Source: Candidatus Methylomirabilis sp. (GTDB lineage: Bacteria > DYJV01). From it: 17,816 nucleotides of DNA. Below are positions 8,441 to 15,841 of the stretch, piece after piece. Each line of letters starts with the position of its first letter. Positions within the stretch are counted from its first letter, which is position 1. A program made the translations under genes and the position numbers. Location: contig DYJV01000048.1 in NCBI GenBank assembly GCA_020722945.1, positions 1 to 17,816 on the forward strand, written 5' to 3'. The notes under the pieces were generated by a model. That model ran no database searches, was not told where the DNA came from, and saw only the letters and a program-made list of their open reading frames with translations.

Positions 8441-8464
8441 CTTATTCTCCATTAAATAAAAAAT

Positions 8465-9436
8465 TTATAGAGTTATAGCATCCTTTGGACAATTTGCAAC
8501 ACATAGTCCACAACCGATACATTTTTCAGCATTGACAGTATGCTTACCCTTTAGCTCTCCTGTAATAGCATTAACAGGACATACTTTTTTGCACTTTCCA
8601 CAACCAACACAACTCTCTTCAGATATCTTTGCCTTTTTATCCTTTTTGTCGTAAGGAGTTTTATGAATAACTTTTTGAGGACAAACCGTAACACATAAAC
8701 CACAGTTGATACATTTTGAATAATCTATCTGTGCAAGATTATTAATAACTTTAATAGCATTAACCGGACAAGTCTTTTCACATTTCCCACAAGAGATACA
8801 ACCAGCTTTGCATATTTTGGTGACAACTGAACCTTTATCAAGTGAGTTACAATCAACTTTGACATCTTTATCAATAGGGACAAGCTCTATTATTTTTCTT
8901 GGACAGGAGCTGACACAGCTGCCACAGCCTGTGCATTTGAGTGGATCAACAACAGGTAAAGAATCCTCCATAACTTTGATAGCACCAAATGGACAGACAC
9001 TTTCACATGTCCCAAGTCTCAAACAACCATACGCACACCCTTTGTATCCACCGCCAATAAGCTGTGCACCTACACAATCTTTAAATCCACTATACTCGAA
9101 TTTGTTAATCGCAAGCTCTTTACTCCCAGAACATTTGATATGAGCAACTCTTTTAATTGAAACTTCAACAGCAACTCCAAGTATTTGGGAAACTTTTTTA
9201 GCTGTATCTGGACCACCAGCCACACAACCTGATGGTTTAGCTTCACCTTTTACCAAAGCATTTGCAAATCCACTACATCCTGCATAACCACAACCACCAC
9301 AATTAGCCTGAGGTAAAGCTTCATTTATCTCGTCTACCAGAGGGTCAGTTTTTACAGCAAAAATCCTTGAGGCAATCCCTAACCCAACACTCGCTAAAAA
9401 CCCTAAAACCCCTAAAATAATCAATGAATAAACCAT
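8465..9436 (-). CDS. rnfB: Rnf complex subunit RnfB, long polyferredoxin form
   Basis: This is the likely entry point for electrons from reduced ferredoxin. The protein has 323 residues against about 190 in E. coli RsxB. It has a membrane helix (about 4-26), then a cluster domain with Cys46, 49, 54 and 71 ([10 protein letters not shown]). Six ferredoxin-like cysteine sets follow, beginning at about 134/138/144/148, then 168-178, 213-223, 242-252, 276-286 and 306-316; the last five are textbook CxxCxxCxxxCP. Up to seven [4Fe-4S] clusters could therefore be bound, which resembles the long RnfB of acetogens and clostridia. AGGAG lies five bases before the ATG. It follows rnfA by 35 bases. Cluster number is inferred from cysteine spacing only. 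Confidence 0.96.
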   Translation of the reverse strand: MVYSLIILGVLGFLASVGLGIASRIFAVKTDPLVDEINEALPQANCGGCGYAGCSGFANALVKGEAKPSGCVAGGPDTAKKVSQILGVAVEVSIKRVAHIKCSGSKELAINKFEYSGFKDCVGAQLIGGGYKGCAYGCLRLGTCESVCPFGAIKVMEDSLPVVDPLKCTGCGSCVSSCPRKIIELVPIDKDVKVDCNSLDKGSVVTKICKAGCISCGKCEKTCPVNAIKVINNLAQIDYSKCINCGLCVTVCPQKVIHKTPYDKKDKKAKISEESCVGCGKCKKVCPVNAITGELKGKHTVNAEKCIGCGLCVANCPKDAITL

Positions 9437-9471
9437 ATTGACTCCTAAATATTTAAATGTATTGGATTATC

Positions 9472-10053
9472 TTAGACCTTAACTAAACCTGAAAACCCCA
9501 TAAATGCAAGAGATAAGATCCCAGCTGTGATAAGAGATATTGCTGTCCCCTTGAAAACTTTTGGAACATTTGCCAATGCGATACTCTCCCTGATTCCTGC
9601 AAAAAGAGTAAGTGCAAGTCCAAAACCTAAAGAAGAACCAAAACTAAAAACAACCATCTGAAGAAAATTGTAATCTTTCTGGATATTGAGCATTGCACAA
9701 CCTAAAACTGCACAGTTTGTAGTAATAAGAGGGAGAAAAATACCGAGTGCCTGATAAAGAGCAGGACTACTCTTTTGAATTACCATTTCAACAAACTGAA
9801 CAAGAGCTGCAATAACAAGTATAAAAACAAGAGTTTGCAGGTAATCAATTTGCAATGGAGCAAGAACAGCTTTTTGTAGTATCCACGTAATAACAGATGC
9901 GACTACAATAACAAAAACAACAGCCATGCTCATTCCAATAGCTGTTTCTACTTTTTTGGAAACACCAAGAAAGGGACAGATACCGAGAAATCTTGATAAA
10001 ATAAAGTTATTTACCAAGACAGCACTAATAAAAAGCAAGAGGAGATTTTCCAT
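9472..10053 (-). CDS. rnfA: Rnf complex subunit RnfA (RsxA)
   Basis: First gene of the operon. It encodes a 193-residue integral membrane subunit with six hydrophobic segments, homologous to RnfE but inserted in opposite topology. [11 protein letters not shown] at 22-32 with Cys26 and [12 protein letters not shown] at 109-120 with Cys114 are the family's cluster-holding motifs. [16 protein letters not shown] is highly conserved. CTCCTT at 10059-10064 is the complement of an AAGGAG site five bases from the ATG. A candidate promoter lies about 40-70 bases upstream, in the region shared with the divergent zapB-like gene. Length and motifs are complete. Confidence 0.96.
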   Translation of the reverse strand: MENLLLLFISAVLVNNFILSRFLGICPFLGVSKKVETAIGMSMAVVFVIVVASVITWILQKAVLAPLQIDYLQTLVFILVIAALVQFVEMVIQKSSPALYQALGIFLPLITTNCAVLGCAMLNIQKDYNFLQMVVFSFGSSLGFGLALTLFAGIRESIALANVPKVFKGTAISLITAGILSLAFMGFSGLVKV

Positions 10054-10092
10054 AGGAACTCCTTCCTAAAAAAGTTCTTAAATACGGCAAGG

Positions 10093-10121
10093 GTATTAAC
10101 TCAAAAAATTTCCATAGTCAA
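10093..10121 (-). promoter_or_regulatory. Candidate promoter of the rnf operon
   Basis: On the minus strand TTGACT (10116-10121) is followed after 17 bases by TAATAC (10093-10098), with the overlapping alternative GTTAAT (10095-10100). The -35 box is one base off consensus; the -10 box is weaker. The position gives a leader of roughly 35 bases before rnfA. It is the best sigma-70-type candidate upstream of the operon, but it has not been tested. Confidence 0.45.
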
Positions 10122-10272
10122 TAAGATTTATCACTTTATTTTTGAGTAAAAATTCACTTTCATTAAAGAGAAATATATACCTTGATAGAACTAAACATTT
10201 TAAGAGCAATTTTCAATAGAGAAAATATGACTTTTCCTTAATTACTTTTAATTTTTCGACTTTTTATTTCTA

Positions 10273-10301
10273 TTGACAAAACAAGAATATTTGAATATAA
10301 A
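10273..10301 (+). promoter_or_regulatory. Near-consensus promoter of the zapB-zapA genes
   Basis: TTGACA (10273-10278), a 17-base spacer and TATAAA (10296-10301) make an almost ideal sigma-70-type promoter. Only five bases separate the -10 box from the ATG at 10307, so transcription would be expected to start at or within one base of that start codon. Confidence 0.7.
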
Positions 10302-10306
10302 AAAAT

Positions 10307-10522
10307 ATGGAAAAGAAGTTAGCAGAGTTAGAATCCAAAATAAATCTTTTAATAAATAGTTACACTCACCTTAAAAATGAAAATACATTATTAAAGGAGC
10401 AACTATTTGAAAAAGAAAACAAAATTACAGATTTGGAAGGGAAAAGAGATAAAGTAATAAATAAAATTGATAATTTAATAGAAGTTTTAAGAAAAGAGGG
10501 TATTTTTGAAGAAAGCAGTTGA
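10307..10522 (+). CDS. ZapB-like small coiled-coil protein
   Basis: A 71-residue, highly charged protein that is a continuous coiled coil from about residue 2 to 62, with leucine/isoleucine heptad spacing. The size, the coiled coil and the position directly before zapA suggest a ZapB-type cell-division factor, which in known systems links the FtsZ ring to other division components through ZapA. The sequence itself is too simple to prove homology, so the symbol is left empty. No Shine-Dalgarno sequence precedes the ATG, and the promoter ends five bases before it, so the mRNA looks leaderless. A later start is hard to support, since no in-frame ATG, GTG or TTG with a good site lies in the first part. 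It overlaps zapA by 17 bases. Confidence 0.75.
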   Translation: MEKKLAELESKINLLINSYTHLKNENTLLKEQLFEKENKITDLEGKRDKVINKIDNLIEVLRKEGIFEESS

Positions 10523-10754
10523 GATTGAATTATTAGGTCAAAAATATAGAATTAAAACTGCTCTTTCGTCAGATGAATTAGATGAGATTCTTTTAAAGTT
10601 AAATACAAATTTTGAAAATATTCGTAACAGTGGGGGGGCGGTATCTACACACAAACTTGCAGCTATGGTGGCTCTGCTTTCTGCAACTGAGAATTTTATT
10701 GCTTCAAAAAAGATAGATTTATTAATAAAAAAGATCTCTGATATTTGTAATTAA
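10506..10754 (+). CDS. zapA: Cell division protein ZapA
   Basis: ZapA is a small cytoplasmic protein that binds and cross-links FtsZ filaments at mid-cell. At 82 residues it is slightly shorter than many ZapA proteins. The family pattern is visible: an N-terminal strand segment VEIELLGQKYRIKT (5-18), an amphipathic helical region, and HKLAAMVALLSATENF (49-64), which corresponds to the conserved helix before the coiled coil. The C-terminal coiled coil is short. The start is TTG at 10506, inside the zapB-like gene, with AGAGGG at 10495-10500 five bases upstream, so the two are probably translationally coupled. 6S RNA begins right at its stop codon, the same neighbourhood as zapA-ssrS in enterobacteria. 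Confidence 0.85.
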   Translation: MKKAVEIELLGQKYRIKTALSSDELDEILLKLNTNFENIRNSGGAVSTHKLAAMVALLSATENFIASKKIDLLIKKISDICN

Positions 10755-10935
10755 CCTGGGCTATTAGTTACCAGAATTTTAATTTTTTGAACCAACAGCA
10801 TAAAATTGGGTCTAAATCTTATTGCGGTGTGCAAGCCTGTTTTAAATAGGAAGCCTAAAACAATAGTCAAAGACCCTTCTTGGCGAAAGTCAAGGTTCAA
10901 TAATTATTTTCTGGGACTTTAGCCCGGTCTTTTTT
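10755..10935 (+). ncRNA. ssrS: 6S RNA
   Basis: A rod-shaped RNA can be folded by eye from nested pairings: GGGCTA (10758-10763) with TAGCCC (10920-10925), CCAGAA (10771-10776) with TTCTGG (10909-10914), TTGAACC (10787-10793) with GGTTCAA (10894-10900), GGGTCT (10808-10813) with AGACCC (10871-10876), and TATTG (10820-10824) with CAATA (10861-10865). Internal loops separate the stems and an apical region closes the rod. This is the open-promoter-like architecture of 6S RNA, which binds RNA polymerase holoenzyme and lowers housekeeping transcription in slow growth. A T run (10928-10935) after the closing stem looks like the 3' end. The site directly after zapA is the classic location. Ends are estimates. 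Confidence 0.85.
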
Positions 10936-11017
10936 ACCTCTAAAATACCTTTAAATACCCCTCTTTATCTTTTTATTTCTGAAATCTTTTTAACACAACA
11001 AAAATCAGGAGGATTAT
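10755..11017 (+). other. Intergenic region zapA to rny
   Basis: The first 180 bases are the 6S RNA. The remaining 80 bases up to rny are pyrimidine-rich and end in the strong AGGAGG site before the rny start. No clear consensus promoter for rny was found there. A weak TAAAAT near 10943 lacks a good -35 box, so rny may be transcribed from further upstream or from a non-consensus promoter. Confidence 0.5.
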
Positions 11018-12568
11018 ATGGAAGCAATCTGGATATTATTGATATTAGGAATTGGTATTGCAGCAGGTTTTTTGGGTGCAAAATTTTACTTCAAAAAAGA
11101 GATGGTAGATTACGAGCAAAATGGTGCTAAATTACTTGAAAATTCAAAAAAAGAAGCTGATTTTATACTAAAAGAAGCTGAAATAAAACTTAAAGATGAA
11201 ATTTTTAAAAGAAGAAACGATATAGAGAAAGAGGTAAAGGAGAGAAGGGAGGAGCTTGCATCAGTAGAGAAAAGATTGTTCCAAAAAGAGGAGGCAATAG
11301 TCAAAAAAGAGGAGATACTCTCCGAAAAAGAGGTTGAAATATTAAAAAAAGAGAAGGAAATCAACATTGGTTTACAAGAGATCAACAAAAAGATAGATGA
11401 TTACAACAAAAAATTAAATCAGATAAATGAAGAGCTTACAAAGATAAGTGGGATAACAAAAGATGAAGCAAAACATATAATTATGCAGAATATGGAAGAT
11501 GAAGCAAAATATGAAGTTGCCAAGAAACTAAAAGAGATAGAGGAGGAGTATCAGCAAAATGCACACAAAAAAGCTCAAGAGATACTTGCTCTGGCTATCC
11601 AACGTTACTCTTCAGATTTTGTATCAGAGAAAACAGTATCTGTTGTTCCTCTCCCAAATGACGAGATGAAAGGGAGAATAATAGGACGAGAGGGTCGAAA
11701 TATTAGAACTCTTGAAGTTGTTACAGGAGTTGACCTTATTATAGATGACACACCCGAAGCAGTAGTTTTATCATGCTTTGATCCTATAAAGAGAGAGATT
11801 GCAAGATTATCACTCGAAAAGCTGATTGCAGACGGAAGGATTCACCCTGCAAGGATAGAAGAGATAGTCAAAATTTCTGAAAAAGAGGTGGATGAAAAAG
11901 TTAGAGAGCTTGGTCAAAAAGCTATATTTGAGGTTGGAGTTCACAAAATAAATTCTGAGCTTACAAAACTGATAGGGCAGCTAAATTATAGGACAAGCTA
12001 CGGTCAGAATATTTATCAGCACTCTTTAGAAACTGCTTTTATTTCAGGAATTATAGCTTCAGAACTTGGTCTTGACTACAAAAAAGCAAGAAGAGCAGGA
12101 TTACTCCACGATATAGGAAAAGCAGTAGATCATACTATTCAAGGTTCTCATGCTATTATTGGAGCAGACCTTGCCAAAAAATTTGGAGAATCTGAAGAGA
12201 TAATCAATGCAGTAGCTTCTCACCATGATGAAGTTCCCAAAACAACAATCTACGCAGTAATTGTTCAGGCTGCAGATGCCTTATCAGGAGCAAGACCCGG
12301 TGCACGAGGTGAGATGTATGAAAGTTACATAAAAAGACTTGAAAATCTTGAGAAGATAGCTACAGATTTTGAAGGTGTTTCAAAATCTTATGCAATTCAG
12401 GCAGGTAGGGAGGTAAGGGTGATTGTAGAAAATGATAAAATCAATGACAACTCCGCATTTATCCTTGCAAAAGATATAGCCAAAAAAATAGAGGAGAATC
12501 TTACCTATCCGGGTCAGATAAGGGTTACAGTAATTAGAGAGACAAGAGCAATTGAATACGCAAAATAG
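11018..12568 (+). CDS. rny: Ribonuclease Y
   Basis: Membrane-anchored endoribonuclease that starts mRNA decay. It has 516 residues, the typical length. Domains in order: an N-terminal membrane helix (about 3-22), a long charged coiled coil (about 30-190), a KH RNA-binding domain with [15 protein letters not shown] at 219-233, and an HD phosphohydrolase domain with His335, the catalytic pair His364-Asp365 in [13 protein letters not shown] at 401-405 and [15 protein letters not shown] at 418-432. All expected metal-binding residues are present. AGGAGG lies shortly before the ATG. ymdB overlaps its 3' end by 17 bases; this pairing recurs in many bacteria, which supports a shared transcript. Confidence 0.97.
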   Translation: MEAIWILLILGIGIAAGFLGAKFYFKKEMVDYEQNGAKLLENSKKEADFILKEAEIKLKDEIFKRRNDIEKEVKERREELASVEKRLFQKEEAIVKKEEILSEKEVEILKKEKEINIGLQEINKKIDDYNKKLNQINEELTKISGITKDEAKHIIMQNMEDEAKYEVAKKLKEIEEEYQQNAHKKAQEILALAIQRYSSDFVSEKTVSVVPLPNDEMKGRIIGREGRNIRTLEVVTGVDLIIDDTPEAVVLSCFDPIKREIARLSLEKLIADGRIHPARIEEIVKISEKEVDEKVRELGQKAIFEVGVHKINSELTKLIGQLNYRTSYGQNIYQHSLETAFISGIIASELGLDYKKARRAGLLHDIGKAVDHTIQGSHAIIGADLAKKFGESEEIINAVASHHDEVPKTTIYAVIVQAADALSGARPGARGEMYESYIKRLENLEKIATDFEGVSKSYAIQAGREVRVIVENDKINDNSAFILAKDIAKKIEENLTYPGQIRVTVIRETRAIEYAK

Positions 12569-13388
12569 TGACCATACATTAATACGAATATTTTTTGTTG
12601 GCGATGTTATAGGGGCTCCAGGCAGAAAAATCTTAAAAAAGAATATTGCAACCCTTAAAAAAAATCTCAATATAGATTTTGTTATTGCAAATATCGAAAA
12701 TCTTGCTGATGGCTTTGGTATCACTGATAAAACCTTAAAAGAGCTTGAAGATACAGGTGCATTTGATGGTTTTACCTCAGGAAACCATATTTGGGATAAG
12801 AAAGAGGCTGAAAAATTTATCGATAACTATCCCAATATAATACGACCACTCAACTATCCACCTGCTGCACCGGGTCACACGACCCTCTACTTGGAGAAGA
12901 GTGGGTCTAAAATTTTATTTATTAATCTACTTGGAAGAGCATTAATGAAAGATTGCGTTGATTGTCCATTTACAACTGTTGACAAATTTTTAAAAAATAT
13001 CGATAGTGAATCAAAAATAGTAATTGTTGATTTTCATGCAGAGGCAACCTCCGAAAAGCAAGCTTTAGGCTTCTTCCTTGACGGCAAGGTTGCTGCAGTA
13101 ATCGGGACACACACCCATGTCCAGACAGCAGATGAAAAGATTCTCCCTTTGGGCACAGCATATATCTCAGATGCAGGTATGACAGGTAATATCGACTCAG
13201 TGATCGGATTTCACGAAAAAAATGTAATTGACAAATTCCTTACCCAGATGCCAAGAAAATTTGAGATAAAGGACAATGGGACAAGAGAGATACAAGGTGT
13301 TTTACTTACTATTGATCATTCAACATCCAAAACTTTGACAATAGAACGTATAAAATTTAGGGAGAACAATTATATTGACCCCCAATAA
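12552..13388 (+). CDS. ymdB: YmdB-family metallophosphoesterase
   Basis: Dinuclear-metal phosphoesterase of the TIGR00282/YmdB family. The Bacillus member hydrolyses 2',3'-cyclic nucleotides and affects RNA turnover and development. It has 278 residues. Metal ligands by family alignment: Asp18 in VGDVIG, Glu49/Asn50 in IENLADG, Asn78-His79 in SGNHIWD, His162 in [11 protein letters not shown], and His187/His189 in [24 protein letters not shown] is also typical. The reading frame can only be opened by TTG at 12552, which lies within rny. The conserved domain begins at residue 11 (ATA codon), so the first ten residues are an extension of doubtful value. No strong Shine-Dalgarno sequence precedes it, so coupled translation from rny is likely. 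Confidence 0.94.
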   Translation: MNTQNSDHTLIRIFFVGDVIGAPGRKILKKNIATLKKNLNIDFVIANIENLADGFGITDKTLKELEDTGAFDGFTSGNHIWDKKEAEKFIDNYPNIIRPLNYPPAAPGHTTLYLEKSGSKILFINLLGRALMKDCVDCPFTTVDKFLKNIDSESKIVIVDFHAEATSEKQALGFFLDGKVAAVIGTHTHVQTADEKILPLGTAYISDAGMTGNIDSVIGFHEKNVIDKFLTQMPRKFEIKDNGTREIQGVLLTIDHSTSKTLTIERIKFRENNYIDPQ

Positions 13389-13617
13389 AAGAAGATTAAT
13401 CAACATTATTGCCATATTAATAGGAATAGGGATAATTGTTTTACTTTTCAATGCCCCCAAACCAACAACACCATTTTTACCAAAAGATGACATTCACAAA
13501 AATTACTTTAACATACCTAAAAAAGAGGCAGAAAAACATTGCTCCAATTGTCACTCTAAGCTCTCTGAGAATCATCCACCCAAATTTAGATGTTTATTCT
13601 GTCATAAGAGGGATTAA
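13375..13617 (+). CDS. Small membrane-anchored two-haem c-type cytochrome
   Basis: An 80-residue protein with a basic N terminus (NKRR), one hydrophobic helix at about 9-26 that would act as an uncleaved anchor, a proline-rich linker, and two CxxCH haem-attachment motifs: CSNCH at 56-60 and CLFCH at 73-77. His41 could serve as a distal ligand. It is predicted to face the periplasm and carry two c-type haems; the motif count is direct, haem loading is inferred. I do not recognise a named family beyond short multihaem cytochromes. It starts with TTG, 14 bases inside ymdB, with GGGAG at 13360-13364 ten bases upstream, and ends one base before the next gene's ATG, so it is part of the operon. Confidence 0.85.
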   Translation: MTPNKRRLINIIAILIGIGIIVLLFNAPKPTTPFLPKDDIHKNYFNIPKKEAEKHCSNCHSKLSENHPPKFRCLFCHKRD

Positions 13618-13618
13618 G

Positions 13619-14491
13619 ATGAATATAGTATTTATAGGTAGTGGAAAAGCTGGTACATCTCTTGCCAAAATATTATCTGAATCAGAAAAATTTACTGTAT
13701 CAGCAGTAACTTCAATAATCTACGAAGAAGCAGAATTAAGTGCCAAATTTATAGGCAGCACAAAATATTATGGCACTGACAATTTTAAAGCAGTTGGTTA
13801 CGGCGACATTATATTTATAACCACACCAGATGACACCATAGAACAAGTATGCAACCAAATAGCAGAAAACTGCGATATAAAGGGTAAATTTATCTTTCAT
13901 ATAAGTGGCTCTCGTCCATCAACAATATTATCATCAGCAGAAAAGATGGGTGCTTTTATCGGTTCTATACACCCTCTTCAGGCACTACCTTCATTTGAAG
14001 TAGGTAGCAGACTCCTCAAAAATTCATACTTCTGCATTGAAGGTAGTGAAAAAGCTTCTAAAATAGCAGTTGATATAGTTGACTCTATAAGTGGGAACTA
14101 TTTTACCATAAAAACAGAATTTAAACCTCTCTACCACGCAGCAGCAGTATTCTCTTCCAACTATATAAACACTGTATGCTTTGCAGCATACAAAATATTT
14201 AAAGATATCGGAGTTGAAGGAGAGATTCATAAGATACTATCACCTATTTTTAAAGGGACCGTTGATAATATTTCACAGCTTGGCTTTATAGAATCACTGA
14301 CAGGTCCTATTGAGAGGGGTGATATTAATACAGTTAGAAGGCATTTAGAATCAATAAAGAGAGTATCACCAGATATTCTAAACATCTATAAAGAGTTGGG
14401 ATTAGTAACTACTGAGATAGCACTCAACAAGAAAAATCAAAAAAATAAAAAAAATATCAATCAGATAAAAGATTTTTTGCAACAAAACTAA
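13619..14491 (+). CDS. Rossmann-fold/DUF2520 oxidoreductase-like protein
   Basis: A 290-residue cytoplasmic protein with an N-terminal NAD(P)-binding fold (IVFIGSGKAG, glycine loop at 7-12; TTPDD at 68-72) and a C-terminal helical DUF2520 region. Marks of the family are HISGSRPS (94-101), GSIHPLQALPS (115-125), YHAAAVFSSNY (172-182) and LTGPIERGD (227-235). The arrangement resembles pyrroline-5-carboxylate reductase and other beta-hydroxyacid-type dehydrogenases, but the substrate is not established. The frame is open from 13436, yet the glycine loop begins at the ATG at 13619, which has an AAGAGGG site upstream and follows the cytochrome stop by one base, so this start is chosen. Confidence 0.92.
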   Translation: MNIVFIGSGKAGTSLAKILSESEKFTVSAVTSIIYEEAELSAKFIGSTKYYGTDNFKAVGYGDIIFITTPDDTIEQVCNQIAENCDIKGKFIFHISGSRPSTILSSAEKMGAFIGSIHPLQALPSFEVGSRLLKNSYFCIEGSEKASKIAVDIVDSISGNYFTIKTEFKPLYHAAAVFSSNYINTVCFAAYKIFKDIGVEGEIHKILSPIFKGTVDNISQLGFIESLTGPIERGDINTVRRHLESIKRVSPDILNIYKELGLVTTEIALNKKNQKNKKNINQIKDFLQQN

Positions 14492-14506
14492 CCAAAACTA
14501 ACTTTA

Positions 14507-14541
14507 TTGATATTATAAAAATTATATGTTATTAATATCAA
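14507..14541. promoter_or_regulatory. Inverted repeat overlapping a candidate promoter
   Basis: TTGATATTA (14507-14515) and TAATATCAA (14533-14541) are a perfect 9-base inverted repeat with a 17-base interval. On the plus strand TTGATA (14507-14512) and TATTAA (14530-14535) have promoter spacing (17 bases), so the left arm carries the -35 box and the right arm contains most of the -10 box. A T run (14545-14551) follows. It could be an operator over a promoter for the DUF1015 gene, or a weak AT-rich terminator after the DUF2520 gene. Confidence 0.4.
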
Positions 14542-14569
14542 AAATTTTTTTAAGGAGACACACCCGATT

Positions 14570-15841
14570 ATGCCTGAAATTGAAAGTTTTAAAGGATTAT
14601 TATACAATAGCACCATTGTGGATATAGCAAAAGTGGTTACTCCACCTTACGATGTTATATCTGAAGAGCAGCAGAATTTTTTCTACCAAGCTTCCCAACA
14701 CAATATCATAAGGCTTATACTTGGAGAGACTCACCCCAAAGATACCCCACAAACCAACCAATACACAAGAGCCAAAGATTATCTTAACAAATGGCAATCA
14801 GAAAACATCATTATTCAGGATAATCAAGATTGCATATACTATCTTGAAGAAGACTTTCTTATCAATGGGATCCAAAAAAAGAGAAAAGGATTTATTGCAA
14901 GGACAAAGCTTGAAGATTTCAAAGATGGGAATATCCTTCCCCACGAAAAGACTATGTCAGGGCCAAAAGAGGATAGACTAAAGCTCACTAAGGCATGTAA
15001 ATGTAATTTTAGCCAGATATTTGCTGTTTACTCTGATGAAAATGGAAAGTCTATCTCTATGCTCAAAAATAGTCACTCTTTCACCCCTATAATCACAACA
15101 ACATTCGACAATATAAATTACAAGCTTTACCAGATTACCGATCCATCCATAATAGCACAACTAAAACTTTTTATGAAAGATAAAAAGATATTTATTGCAG
15201 ATGGACACCACCGATACGAAACCGCTCTTGCCTACCGCAATTACATGAGAGAGCAGAGTCAATCCACAGGGAAACTTATGCACTACGACTATGTTATGAT
15301 GTATTTTTCACCTATAGAAGAGAACGATCTTCTTATACTACCTACACATCGTGGGATAAAGGGTGTCAAAATTAATATCACTTCACTTATTAGCAATCTT
15401 TCACAATTTTTTGAAATTAAAGAAATTATTGGCACTTCTGACTATACAGCCATACTTGATCAAAGTGATAAAGAAAATTCATCATTTATTTTATGTATCA
15501 AAGATAGCCGTTACCTCCTCAAATTTAGCAACATCATCAAAGAGAAGCTCAGCTATCTTGACAAGCTCGATGTGAAGATACTTCAAAATTTTATCCTCGA
15601 TAAATTTTTTGGAATAACTGACGCAGATCTCGACAGCAAAAACAAAATTGAATATATCAAAGATATAGAACATGGATTGAATTTAATTGCAGATAGCAAA
15701 CTTGATGCACTATTTTTAATGAACCCTACAAAAATGGAGCAAGTGAAAAATATTGCACTATCAGGTGAAAAAATGCCCCAAAAATCAACTTATTTTTTCC
15801 CCAAACTCATTACAGGACTGGTAATCTACAAACTTGACTGA
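14570..15841 (+). CDS. DUF1015 family protein
   Basis: A 423-residue cytoplasmic protein of the DUF1015 family, complete in length. Family marks: TPPYDVIS at 24-31, LPHEKTMSGPKEDR at 123-136, FIADGHHRYETAL at 208-220 and MPQKSTYFFPKLITGL at 402-417. No function is firmly assigned. The DGHHR element recalls the GxHR-type signature of the ParB/sulfiredoxin fold, used by archaeal free-serine kinases, so a nucleotide-dependent small-molecule kinase is a reasonable guess and no more. AAGGAG at 14552-14557 lies 12 bases before the ATG, longer than usual, but no better in-frame start exists. A candidate promoter lies upstream. The next gene overlaps its end by eight bases. Confidence 0.92.
   Translation: MPEIESFKGLLYNSTIVDIAKVVTPPYDVISEEQQNFFYQASQHNIIRLILGETHPKDTPQTNQYTRAKDYLNKWQSENIIIQDNQDCIYYLEEDFLINGIQKKRKGFIARTKLEDFKDGNILPHEKTMSGPKEDRLKLTKACKCNFSQIFAVYSDENGKSISMLKNSHSFTPIITTTFDNINYKLYQITDPSIIAQLKLFMKDKKIFIADGHHRYETALAYRNYMREQSQSTGKLMHYDYVMMYFSPIEENDLLILPTHRGIKGVKINITSLISNLSQFFEIKEIIGTSDYTAILDQSDKENSSFILCIKDSRYLLKFSNIIKEKLSYLDKLDVKILQNFILDKFFGITDADLDSKNKIEYIKDIEHGLNLIADSKLDALFLMNPTKMEQVKNIALSGEKMPQKSTYFFPKLITGLVIYKLD

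Noticed and set aside
8808-9143. A 111-codon open frame on the plus strand opposite rnfB
   Set aside because: It lies wholly antisense to a gene with unmistakable ferredoxin motifs and shows no domain of its own.
11110-11388. A serine/phenylalanine-rich open frame on the minus strand opposite rny
   Set aside because: It is the antisense shadow of the lysine/glutamate-rich coiled coil of RNase Y.
13436-13618. Upstream in-frame extension of the DUF2520 protein by 61 residues
   Set aside because: It runs through the cytochrome gene in another frame. The Rossmann glycine loop starts right after the ATG at 13619, which has its own ribosome binding site.
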